Part shown: positions 31,690 to 39,554 of the stretch, piece by piece
Layout of the letters: every line of letters begins with the position of its first letter
How positions within the stretch are numbered: position 1 is the stretch's first letter
Origin: Roseburia sp.
GTDB taxonomy: Bacteria; Bacillota; Clostridia; Lachnospirales; Lachnospiraceae
DNA length: 64,000 nt
Assembly: GCA_017937095.1 (NCBI GenBank)
Contig: JAGBEG010000011.1
Location: forward strand, 108,438-172,437
Direction: 5' to 3'
Notes under the pieces: model-generated
Databases searched by the model: none
Told to the model about the DNA's origin: nothing
Seen by the model: the letters and a program-made list of their open reading frames with translations, nothing else
Translations under genes and position numbers: made by a program

Positions 31690-33027
31690 ATGGAACAGTT
31701 GTTATTTACCAGAGAAGATTTGAAAAAACTCATTATACCGCTCGTCATCGAACAGACCCTTGCGATCAGCATCGGTCTGTTTGATACGCTTATGGTCTCT
31801 TCCTGCGGGGAGGCGGCGGTGTCCGGCGTATCGCTTGTGGACAGCATCAGCATTCTGCTGATTCAGATATTGTCGGCGCTTGCGACCGGGGGCGCGGTCG
31901 TCTGCAGCCAGTATATCGGCAAAAAGATGCCTGACAGGGCAAAGCTCTCCGCGGGACAGCTTATGTTCATTATGCTCGTCGTTGCGGGAACGGTCATGGT
32001 TGCCGTGCTCTTTTCACATCGCTTTCTTCTGCGGGCGATTTTCGGGCAGATTGAGGCGGACGTTATGGAGAATGCCCAGATATACTTTATTGTCTCGGCA
32101 ATTTCCTATCCGTTTCTCGGTGTGTATAATGCAGGCGCGGCGCTTTTCCGCGCAATCGGAAACAGTAAGATCAGTATGTATACAAGCCTTGTCATGAACG
32201 TGATCAACATCGGCGGCAATGCAATTCTGATTTTCGGGTTCGGGCTCGGCGTATTTGGTGCGGCGGTTGCGACACTTGTCGCGCGCATTGTGTCTGCGCT
32301 GGTTATGGTGGTGCTGCTCGGCAGGAAGGATAATCCGCTTTGTATCACGACACCGGGCTGCATGAAGCCGCAGCGCGACGTCATAGGGAAAATCCTAAAA
32401 ATCGGCATCCCCAGCGGCGTGGAGAACGGTATGTTCCAGATCGGAAAGCTTCTGGTATCGAGTCTGGCAGCGACCTTCGGCACGGCGGCAATCGCGGCGA
32501 ATGCGGTGGCGAACAGCGTGGCAGGCTTTGCCAATATCCCGGGAATTGCAATCGGGCTTGCCATGGTGACGGTCATCGGGCGCTGCATCGGCGCCGGAGA
32601 GAAGGAGCAGGCAAGATATTACAGCAAAAGGCTGCTTTTGCTGGCATATGCGGGGATGCTTATCACCAATGCGGCGCTGCTTTTACTGGTGAAGCCGATT
32701 GTTTCCTGTTTTGCGCTATCCGAGGCGGCGGAAGGGATTGCGGCGCAGCTTTTGATCAGCTTTGCGGTCTGCGCCGCTTTGATCTGGCCGTTAAGCTTTG
32801 CGCTGCCGAACGTTCTGCGTGCGGCAGGAGATGCGAAATACACGATGGAAGTCAGTGTGTTCTCCATGTGGGTGTTCCGCGTCGCGAGCAGTTACTTTTT
32901 TGCAGGAACGTTGGGACTTGGCGTTCTCGGTATCTGGATTGGCATGTATGTGGACTGGGTCTTTCGGGCACTGCTCTTTTCTATCCGCTATAAACGTGGA
33001 AAATGGTTGGAAAAACGCGTGGTATAG
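31690..33027 (+). CDS. MATE family efflux transporter
   Basis: The 445-residue protein has twelve hydrophobic helices in two pseudo-symmetric halves, beginning IIPLVIEQTLAISIGLFDTLMVS, a typical MATE opening. Other family segments are AGAALFRAIGNSKISMY, GIPSGVENGMFQIGKLLVSSLAA and LRAAGDAKYTM. It would export cationic compounds or drugs using a sodium or proton gradient. The structured RNA and terminator upstream may control it. The Shine-Dalgarno is weak (AGAGGGAAAATA). Confidence 0.92.
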   Translation: MEQLLFTREDLKKLIIPLVIEQTLAISIGLFDTLMVSSCGEAAVSGVSLVDSISILLIQILSALATGGAVVCSQYIGKKMPDRAKLSAGQLMFIMLVVAGTVMVAVLFSHRFLLRAIFGQIEADVMENAQIYFIVSAISYPFLGVYNAGAALFRAIGNSKISMYTSLVMNVINIGGNAILIFGFGLGVFGAAVATLVARIVSALVMVVLLGRKDNPLCITTPGCMKPQRDVIGKILKIGIPSGVENGMFQIGKLLVSSLAATFGTAAIAANAVANSVAGFANIPGIAIGLAMVTVIGRCIGAGEKEQARYYSKRLLLLAYAGMLITNAALLLLVKPIVSCFALSEAAEGIAAQLLISFAVCAALIWPLSFALPNVLRAAGDAKYTMEVSVFSMWVFRVASSYFFAGTLGLGVLGIWIGMYVDWVFRALLFSIRYKRGKWLEKRVV

Positions 33028-33036
33028 CCATCTGAT

Positions 33037-33079
33037 TGTGGATAACTATGTGGAAACTGTGAATAAATACTGTAAATAT
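33037..33079. other. Cluster of DnaA-box-like direct repeats
   Basis: TGTGGATAA (33037, exact complement of the DnaA box TTATCCACA) is followed by TGTGGAAAC (33049), TGTGAATAA (33058) and TGTAAATAT (33071), all in the same direction. The nearby GAATTG-TTGTA-CAATTC dyad (about 33094-33110) could form a hairpin. The rest of the gap to 33215 shows nothing else. Confidence 0.4.
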
Positions 33080-33215
33080 CAAGAAACATGTCCGAATTGT
33101 TGTACAATTCCGGAAATACGGATCGGCACAGTGGGATTGCAGTTTTATTTTGAGAAAAAATGAGGTAAAATACCAGAGGATATTATCATAGGACAGCGAG
33201 GGTTTGGATGGGAAA

Positions 33216-34082
33216 ATGTTTAAGGACAGTGGAAGAGTAAAGCGGACGTTAGAGGAATATGTCGTACTGACAGTTGCGACGCTGGTTCTGGTGGTGGGCG
33301 TCTATGTATTCAAGTTTCCGAATAATTTTTCTTTTGGCGGCGTCACGGGTATTGCGGTCGTCTTAAGTGCATTGATGCCGGCAACGCCGGGAAACATCAC
33401 CTTTATCATCAACATGCTGCTGCTGGTCGTGGGATTTTTCTTTCTGGGAAGGAGCTTCGGCATTCGCACGGTGTATGTCAGCGTACTGATGTCGGCGGGG
33501 TTAAGCCTGGCGGAAATCTGGTTTCCGATGGAGCACGCGCTTACCGATGAGCCGGTGCTTGAACTGATATATGCGATTGTACTTCCGGCGTTTGGTTCCG
33601 CGATTATGTTTAACATCGGTGCTTCCGGCGGCGGTACGGATATCATTGCGATGATTTTGAAGAAATATACGCGGCTTAATATCGGCGCGGCATTGTTTCT
33701 GGTCGATTTGGGAATCGTCATAGCGTCCTGTTTCGTGTTTGACGCACAGACAGGTCTGTGCTCGCTCTGCGGACTGCTGGCGAAGTCTTTGGTTGTGGAT
33801 AATGTGATTGAGAGCATCAATCTGTGCAAATACTTTACGATTATCTGTGATGACCCGCAGCCAATCTGCGATTTTATCACGCATCAGCTAAAGCGCAGTG
33901 CTACGGTGTACAAGGCGGAGGGGGCATATCAGCATAATCAGAAGACAATTATTATCACGATTATGAAGCGCAGTCAGGCGGTGGAACTGCGCAATTTCAT
34001 CCGTATGCACCAGCCGACCGCGTTTATTGCGATTACGAACAGCAGCGAGATTGTCGGAAAAGGCTTCCGGGGCTTTAATTAG
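33216..34082 (+). CDS. YitT family membrane protein (DUF161/DUF2179)
   Basis: The protein of about 288 residues has five or six hydrophobic helices in the first 190 residues (VLTVATLVLVVGVYVFKFP, NFSFGGVTGIAVVLSALMP, IGASGGGTDIIAMILKKYT). A C-terminal DUF2179 domain (CKYFTIICDDPQPICDFI, HQPTAFIAITNSSEIVGKGF) follows. The function of YitT proteins is not settled. The start is ambiguous: TTG 33204 and ATG 33216 are both possible and neither has a strong ribosome-binding site. Confidence 0.88.
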   Translation: MFKDSGRVKRTLEEYVVLTVATLVLVVGVYVFKFPNNFSFGGVTGIAVVLSALMPATPGNITFIINMLLLVVGFFFLGRSFGIRTVYVSVLMSAGLSLAEIWFPMEHALTDEPVLELIYAIVLPAFGSAIMFNIGASGGGTDIIAMILKKYTRLNIGAALFLVDLGIVIASCFVFDAQTGLCSLCGLLAKSLVVDNVIESINLCKYFTIICDDPQPICDFITHQLKRSATVYKAEGAYQHNQKTIIITIMKRSQAVELRNFIRMHQPTAFIAITNSSEIVGKGFRGFN

Positions 34083-34152
34083 CGGATTCTGCGCGGAATA
34101 TGGCGGAATCAGTCAAAAAATGGGCGAAAAACTTTGCAAGAGGATATAGATA

Positions 34153-34261
34153 TGGTATAATGTCGTTAGACATTATACGCGCCGAAGTGCGCATCGGTCG
34201 CCCACGCGACAGCATGTGCGGAGCACATGGTATACTGATAAATATAGAGGGCGGCTCGCGT
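34153..34261 (+). promoter_or_regulatory. Promoter with 10-bp dyad and structured leader of the UDP-sugar pyrophosphorylase gene
   Basis: ATGGTATAAT (34152-34161) is an extended -10. GTATAATGTC (34155-34164) and GACATTATAC (34169-34178) are a perfect dyad over it. The leader then has CATGTGC-GGA-GCACATG and a GC-rich hairpin near 34250-34273 ending in CGCTTTTTG, which could be an attenuator. The rest of the 34083-34317 gap holds no gene. Confidence 0.5.
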
Positions 34262-34317
34262 GAGCGTGTCGCTTTTTGTCTGTAAGGTATTGGAATGAGG
34301 GCAAAGGAAGGGTTTTT

Positions 34318-35526
34318 ATGAAGATTTGGGAAGATGAGAAGCAGCGCTATATCAGGGCTGCGATGGAGCGCAATTGCGCGGAGGAGAACGAGCGTCTTAA
34401 GGAAGAACTTGAAAAGATCGACTGGTCTGTATTGGAACATATCAGGCGCAAGGAGACGGTCAATGAACGCGGCGTGTTCGCGCCGCTTGAGGCTGTTGAG
34501 ATCAGTGAGATTGAGAAGCGCCGTGAGGAGTTCTATGAGCTTGGAAGAAAGGCTGTTTTTGAAGGAAAGGTCGGCGCTGTTCTGCTTGCGGGCGGACAGG
34601 GAACGCGCCTTGGCCTGGACAAGCCGAAGGGAACGTTGAATATCGGAATTGAACGTAAGCTTTACCTTTTCGAGCAGCTTATCCGCAATCTGACAGAGGT
34701 GACGGATGAAGTCGGCGCTTATGTGCCGCTTTATATTATGACGAGCAACATCAACAACGAGGATACGAAGAACTTCTTTGAAGAGCATTCGTATTTCGGA
34801 TATCCGAAAGAATATGTAAAGTTTTTCGTACAGGAGATGGAGCCTGCCTGCGATTATGAGGGCAGGGTCTATATGGAGTCCGATACGAAGGTGGCGATGT
34901 CGCCGAACGGCAACGGCGGATGGTTCTCTTCCATGGTGAATGCCGGACTGCTTTCGGATATCAGGGAGCGCGGTATTGAGTGGATCAACGTGTTTGCTGT
35001 GGATAACTGCCTGCAGCGTATCGCAGACCCCCTGTTTATCGGAGCGACAATCGCATATGGCTGTGAGAGCGGCGCGAAGGTCGTCAGAAAAGCTGCGCCG
35101 GATGAGAAGGTAGGCGTGCTCTGCACGGAGGACGGAAGACCGTCGATTGCGGAGTACTACGAGATGACGGAGGAGATGGCGACTGCGCGTAAGGAGAACG
35201 GGGATCTTTTGTATGGGTTCGGCGTTATCCTGAATTACGTATTTTCCGAGAAGAAGCTCGAGGAGATTGCAGATGCGCGGATGCCGATCCATGTGGTAGA
35301 GAAGAAGATTCCGTACATGGACGAGACGGGCAATTTTGTGAAGCCGGATGCGCCGAACGGTTATAAGTTCGAGACACTTGTACTTGATATGGTGCACATG
35401 ATGTCAGACTGCGTACCGTATGAGGTGGACCGCAGCAGAGAGTTCGCGCCGATCAAGAATCTGCACGGCGTCGATTCCCTGGATTCGGCGAGAGAGCTGA
35501 TGAAGGGCTGCGGTATAGAGCTATAA
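34318..35526 (+). CDS. UDPGP-type UTP:sugar-1-phosphate uridylyltransferase
   Basis: The 402-residue protein belongs to the eukaryote-like UDPGP family (UAP1-type UDP-N-acetylhexosamine or UDP-glucose pyrophosphorylases). The nucleotide-binding loop LLAGGQGTRLGLDKPKG is near residue 85. VPLYIMTSNINNEDTKNFF, SPNGNGGWF and INVFAVDNCLQRIADP (base and sugar pocket) follow. It makes UDP-GlcNAc or UDP-glucose for cell envelope polymers. ATG 34318 is chosen because AAGGAAGG precedes it. Sugar specificity cannot be decided by eye. Confidence 0.88.
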   Translation: MKIWEDEKQRYIRAAMERNCAEENERLKEELEKIDWSVLEHIRRKETVNERGVFAPLEAVEISEIEKRREEFYELGRKAVFEGKVGAVLLAGGQGTRLGLDKPKGTLNIGIERKLYLFEQLIRNLTEVTDEVGAYVPLYIMTSNINNEDTKNFFEEHSYFGYPKEYVKFFVQEMEPACDYEGRVYMESDTKVAMSPNGNGGWFSSMVNAGLLSDIRERGIEWINVFAVDNCLQRIADPLFIGATIAYGCESGAKVVRKAAPDEKVGVLCTEDGRPSIAEYYEMTEEMATARKENGDLLYGFGVILNYVFSEKKLEEIADARMPIHVVEKKIPYMDETGNFVKPDAPNGYKFETLVLDMVHMMSDCVPYEVDRSREFAPIKNLHGVDSLDSARELMKGCGIEL

Positions 35527-35548
35527 GAGATAAGCGACAGGCGAAAAG

Positions 35549-35588
35549 CGGGGGCGGTACGGCATTGCTGTACTACCTCCGTTTTTTT
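35549..35588 (+). terminator. Terminator after the UDP-sugar pyrophosphorylase gene
   Basis: GCGGTAC and GTACTACCTCCG form an imperfect GC-rich stem, followed by seven T. Confidence 0.75.
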
Positions 35589-35690
35589 AAGAAATATTTT
35601 ATGGGAACTTTACGCGGTGTTCACGATTGTCTGTTATAATGCAGTTATATAAGGGATTCCCAATAACAACAGGAGAGAGGGTCATACATA

Positions 35691-36431
35691 TTGGTGGAGC
35701 ATAAGAACGAACAGGAAGTCTTGATTGAAGAAGTGGAGGTGGAGGAGAGCGTTATCGCAGTTCATGAGCTGGTACCGTTTCGGGGAACAGTGGATGATAA
35801 TATGGAGCATATTGCGGATATGACGGATCAGTTTTCGCAGACCATGGACCCGATTCTTCGAATGTACAATGCGGCGATGTCGGCGACGATGGCTCGGCTT
35901 GAGATCATAGAGGACGAGTTCAAATACCGCAAGCTGCGCTGTCCGATTCATCACATGGATACGCGGCTTAAGTCGGCGCAGAGCATTCTCGGCAAGCTGC
36001 AGAAGAAGGATCTGGATCTGACGCTTTCTGCGGCGTGCAACAATATATACGACATCGCGGGTATCCGTGTGGTTTGTTCCTATATAAAGGACGTCTATCT
36101 GATCAGAGACCGCCTGATGGCGCAGGACGATCTTTTTATTATGCAGATCAAGGATTATATCCAGACGCCGAAGGAGAACGGCTACCGAAGTCTGCATATG
36201 GTGATCCGTGTGCCGGTTTACTTTATGAATAAGAAGCAGATGGTTCCGGTGGAGCTTCAGATACGCACACTGGCGATGGATTTGTGGGCAAGCCTTGAGC
36301 ACGACATCAAGTACAAGTCGCTCTATCAGGGCGTGACAGCCGATTTCTCCGATGAGCTTAAGGAATGCAGCAGGCTGATCTACGAAGCGGAGGAGAAGAT
36401 GGAGACGATGAACAGCATCTTAGAAAAGTGA
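35691..36431 (+). CDS. Small alarmone (p)ppGpp synthetase
   Basis: The protein of about 246 residues is a stand-alone RelA/SpoT synthetase domain (YjbM/YwaC type) without hydrolase or regulatory domains. Landmarks are AGIRVVCSYIKDVYLIRDRL, IKDYIQTPKENGYRSLHMVIRVP and VELQIRTLAMDLWASLEHDIKYK, where the catalytic Glu of the family sits. It transfers pyrophosphate from ATP to GDP or GTP in stress signalling. The start is TTG 35691 or GTG 35694; AGGAGAGAGGG lies upstream. Confidence 0.92.
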   Translation: MVEHKNEQEVLIEEVEVEESVIAVHELVPFRGTVDDNMEHIADMTDQFSQTMDPILRMYNAAMSATMARLEIIEDEFKYRKLRCPIHHMDTRLKSAQSILGKLQKKDLDLTLSAACNNIYDIAGIRVVCSYIKDVYLIRDRLMAQDDLFIMQIKDYIQTPKENGYRSLHMVIRVPVYFMNKKQMVPVELQIRTLAMDLWASLEHDIKYKSLYQGVTADFSDELKECSRLIYEAEEKMETMNSILEK

Positions 36432-36442
36432 CCGGAGCATAC

Positions 36443-36542
36443 TTGACAAAAACATTGAGTTAGTATAGACTAATCATAACGATTGGATGATTCGTACACG
36501 GGATCATCCAATTTTTAAAGACAAGAGTTAGATGAGACTAAC
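36443..36542 (+). promoter_or_regulatory. DUF3793 control region: promoter, two identical-type dyads and a leader terminator
   Basis: TTGACA (36443-36448), 17 bases, TAGACT (36466-36471). The dyad AGTTAG-N5-ACTAAT (36458-36474) overlaps the -10. A terminator hairpin, ATTGGATGAT/ATCATCCAAT plus five T, is at 36482-36516. A second dyad, AGTTAG-N5-ACTAAC (36526-36542), lies just before the Shine-Dalgarno. The dyads resemble DtxR-type metal-repressor sites. Confidence 0.65.
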
Positions 36543-36562
36543 TATAAAGGAAGGGATCAGAT

Positions 36563-37168
36563 ATGAGCCGGGAAGTTCTGGAACTGTTAGAAAAAATGGA
36601 TAAGACAGAGCTTAAGAACCAGTTGGCACTGCAGTGCGCGCCGCTGCTTGCGGGTATTAAGCCGTCCAATCTTCTGACGCTGCGCAGCCATAGCGAAGAT
36701 GAGGTGTACAGGACATTTCAGGATACGGATATTGCGGTGCAGCTTTTGTGCCGCACAAAAGAGCAGACAGTGTTTCTCTTATACCGGAGGGAGGAGTTGC
36801 TTGCATGGCTTCATGAGCCGAAGGTACGGCGGGCAATGCAGAGCTTTGGCTATGAGGAGGCGCCGCTTTGCGATATTTTTGATGGCGTCTGTGCGCGTTA
36901 TGAACGCTATATGACAGACCGCAGGCAGTTTCCGCACGAACTGGGATTGCTGTTAGGCTATCCGGTTGAGGATGTGCTTGGATTCGTGGAGCACGGCGGG
37001 CTGAATTACCTTTACAGCGGTTATTGGAAGGTATATGCAAATGTGCAGCAGGCGAAGGAGACATTTGCCCGCTACATGGAGGCGAAGGAACTGTTGATCC
37101 GCATGGCGTCCGCCGGAATGGGGATTACCGCCATGTTGTCTTTGCACCAGATTGCGCCGGCTGTGTGA
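36563..37168 (+). CDS. DUF3793 family protein
   Basis: The 201-residue soluble protein contains the family signature RQFPHELGLLLGYPVEDVLGF near residue 120, followed by LYSGYWKVYANVQQAKETFARY. DUF3793 proteins are widespread in anaerobic Clostridia, often beside flavodoxin or ferrous-iron transport genes, and have no known activity. The GGAAGGGATCAG ribosome-binding site precedes the ATG. The upstream repeated dyads would fit metal-dependent control. The next gene (EcsC family) follows 35 bp later. Confidence 0.88.
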   Translation: MSREVLELLEKMDKTELKNQLALQCAPLLAGIKPSNLLTLRSHSEDEVYRTFQDTDIAVQLLCRTKEQTVFLLYRREELLAWLHEPKVRRAMQSFGYEEAPLCDIFDGVCARYERYMTDRRQFPHELGLLLGYPVEDVLGFVEHGGLNYLYSGYWKVYANVQQAKETFARYMEAKELLIRMASAGMGITAMLSLHQIAPAV

Positions 37169-37203
37169 GCGTTCATCTTAAGAAAAAATTTGGAAATTAG
37201 GGA

Positions 37204-38031
37204 TTGCATCCTTACTGGGAATCTGATAAGATTGTCGGCGAGGTGTACAAGGTGCAGAAAAATCATTTAGAAAAAGAATGGTCCGGGCTTCTTGCCGCAG
37301 AGAGACGCTTTCTGGAGCGCAGCACACCGGTCAGGGCGGCAGATTGGCAGGAGAAGATTGCAAAATTCGTGCCGCAGAAGCTTGAGACAACATTGAATAC
37401 AGCTTTTTTCAAGGCATTTGAGCTGATCTTTGACAAGGGGACGCCCGTCATAGAGAAGACTTATCAGAAGCAGAAAAAGGAGCAAAACTATAAGATCAAT
37501 GAGTATGCCGCGGATGTGCGGAATACCCGTTGGTCTTTGCGCGCTTTTGGAAGAGAAGCGCGGGCGAGCAAGGGGCTTAATATGGCACTGTCCACGATCG
37601 AAGGCGTGGGGATGGGAGTTCTCGGAATGGGAATCCCGGATATTCCGGTGTTTCTGGGGGTGCTCTTAAAGAGTATCTATGAGATCGCACTCAGCTATGG
37701 TTTCTCCTATGATACGGAAGAGGAGCGGATTTTTATTTTAAAGCTTATTGAGGCGGCACTCTCCCATGAGGAGGAGCTTGCCGGGCGCAATACGGAGCTG
37801 AATCTGTGGATACAGGGCGGGAGAACCTTTGACATTTCCCGCAGCGATCAGGAGAGACGGACGTCGGACGCGCTTTCGCGGGAATTGCTGTATTTGAAGT
37901 TCGTACAGGGCGTTCCGGTGCTGGGCGTCGTCGGCGGAGTGTCCGATATGGTCTATCAGAAGAAGATCAGCGATTACGCTGCGCTTAAGTACAAGAGACG
38001 TTTCCTTGAAAAGAAACGGCAGAATATTTGA
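37204..38031 (+). CDS. EcsC family protein
   Basis: The protein of about 275 residues matches the EcsC family in its middle (TIEGVGMGVLGMGIPDIPVFLG, then YEIALSYGFSYDTEEERIFIL). The hydrophobic stretch near residue 140 may be membrane associated. In Bacillus the ecs operon affects secretion, but the role of EcsC itself is unclear. TTG 37204 is the first start; the ribosome-binding site is weak, so a later start is possible. It follows DUF3793 closely and precedes the MBOAT gene by 17 bp. Confidence 0.82.
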   Translation: MHPYWESDKIVGEVYKVQKNHLEKEWSGLLAAERRFLERSTPVRAADWQEKIAKFVPQKLETTLNTAFFKAFELIFDKGTPVIEKTYQKQKKEQNYKINEYAADVRNTRWSLRAFGREARASKGLNMALSTIEGVGMGVLGMGIPDIPVFLGVLLKSIYEIALSYGFSYDTEEERIFILKLIEAALSHEEELAGRNTELNLWIQGGRTFDISRSDQERRTSDALSRELLYLKFVQGVPVLGVVGGVSDMVYQKKISDYAALKYKRRFLEKKRQNI

Positions 38032-38048
38032 CATAGAGAGGGACAGAT

Positions 38049-39545
38049 ATGCTATTTAATTCCATACAATTTCTGATTTTTTTCCCGATTGTAGTTGTGA
38101 TTTATTTTCTGATACCGAAAAAGGTGCGCTACATCTGGCTGCTGCTGGCGAGCTATTATTTTTATATGGGCTGGAACGCCAAATATGCGCTGCTGCTGCT
38201 GTTCTCGACGGTTGTGACCTATTTGAGCGGTCTGGCGTTAGAGCATGTGAAGAACAAGGAACTGGACGAGCCTGCCAAAAGGCGCGGTATGAAGATTTGC
38301 GTTGCGGTGAGCTTCACGCTCAATCTGGGCGTTTTGTTCTGGTTTAAATATTTTGATTTCGCAATCGACAATCTGAACATGATTCTGTCGAAGCTTCATA
38401 TTACGCTGTTAAATCCTTCCTTTGACATCATCCTGCCGGTGGGAATCTCGTTTTTCACATTTCAGGCGCTCAGTTATACGGTCGATGTTTACCGCGGGGA
38501 TATTAAGGCGGAGAAGAATTTCCTCAAATATGCGCTCTTTGTTTCGTTCTTTCCGCAGTTGGTGGCAGGACCGATCGAGCGTTCCAAGAACCTGCTTAAG
38601 CAGATTGAAAAGGAGCATTCCTTTGATGCCGGAAAGTTCTGCGACGGTATTTATCTGATGCTGTGGGGATATTTTCTGAAGATGGTTCTGGCGGACCGGC
38701 TTGCTATCGTCGTAGATACTGTTTACGGAGATATTCCGCAGTACGGCGGCATGTATGTGGTGGTGGCGACGGTCTTTTTCGGTTTTCAGATCTACTGTGA
38801 TTTCGCGGGCTATTCGACAATCGCGATGGGCGCGGCGAAGGTCATGGGCTTTGAACTGATGGAGAACTTTAATGCGCCGTATCTGGCGACAAGCGTAGCG
38901 GATTTCTGGCGCAGATGGCATATTTCCCTCTCGAGCTGGTTCCGTGACTATCTCTATATTCCGCTTGGCGGCAACCGGAAAGGAAAGGCGCGCAAATATC
39001 TGAATCAGTTGATTGTGTTTGCGGTCAGCGGACTCTGGCACGGAGCGAACTGGACGTTTGTGATATGGGGTATGCTGCATGCGGTATACCAGATCATCGG
39101 CGATATGACGAAAGGGCTGCGGGGGAAGGCGGCGAAGCTGCTCGGGCTGAATCCGTCGAGTACGGCAAACCGGATTGTGAAGATTGTCGTGACCTTTGTT
39201 CTGGTGGATTTCGCATGGATCTTTTTCCGGGCAGAGAGCCTGTCGCGGGCGCTTATGGCGATCAAGTCGATATTTACGGTATTCAATCCGTGGATTCTGA
39301 TGGATGATTCGCTGTATACGCTCGGAATCGGGCGCAGAAGCTTTTCGGTAATGCTGCTCGGCTTATTGCTGCTTATGGTTGTCGATCTGTTCAAGTCCAA
39401 AGGAATCAGTGTCCGTCAGAAGCTGCAGATGCAGGACGGCTGGTTCCGGTGCGCGGCGGTCTGTGTGGCAGTGTGGTTTATTGTGACAGTCGGTATCTGG
39501 GGATCGGCATATAACGAAGCAAGCTTTATTTATTTCCAGTTTTAA
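38049..39545 (+). CDS. MBOAT family O-acyltransferase (AlgI-like)
   Basis: The 498-residue multipass protein is an AlgI/DltB-type membrane acyltransferase. It begins MLFNSIQFLIFFPIVVVIYF and carries the MBOAT signature around FWRRWHISLSSWFRDYLYIP and the catalytic His in SGLWHGANW (about 325). It should move an acetyl group across the membrane to an extracellular polysaccharide or wall polymer. The next gene encodes its likely SGNH-type extracellular partner, 9 bp downstream. Confidence 0.93.
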   Translation: MLFNSIQFLIFFPIVVVIYFLIPKKVRYIWLLLASYYFYMGWNAKYALLLLFSTVVTYLSGLALEHVKNKELDEPAKRRGMKICVAVSFTLNLGVLFWFKYFDFAIDNLNMILSKLHITLLNPSFDIILPVGISFFTFQALSYTVDVYRGDIKAEKNFLKYALFVSFFPQLVAGPIERSKNLLKQIEKEHSFDAGKFCDGIYLMLWGYFLKMVLADRLAIVVDTVYGDIPQYGGMYVVVATVFFGFQIYCDFAGYSTIAMGAAKVMGFELMENFNAPYLATSVADFWRRWHISLSSWFRDYLYIPLGGNRKGKARKYLNQLIVFAVSGLWHGANWTFVIWGMLHAVYQIIGDMTKGLRGKAAKLLGLNPSSTANRIVKIVVTFVLVDFAWIFFRAESLSRALMAIKSIFTVFNPWILMDDSLYTLGIGRRSFSVMLLGLLLLMVVDLFKSKGISVRQKLQMQDGWFRCAAVCVAVWFIVTVGIWGSAYNEASFIYFQF

Positions 39546-39554
39546 GGAGACGAC

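Noticed and set aside
33037-33079. DnaA-box cluster considered as oriC
   Set aside because: No dnaA, dnaN or other origin genes flank it, and only one box is exact.
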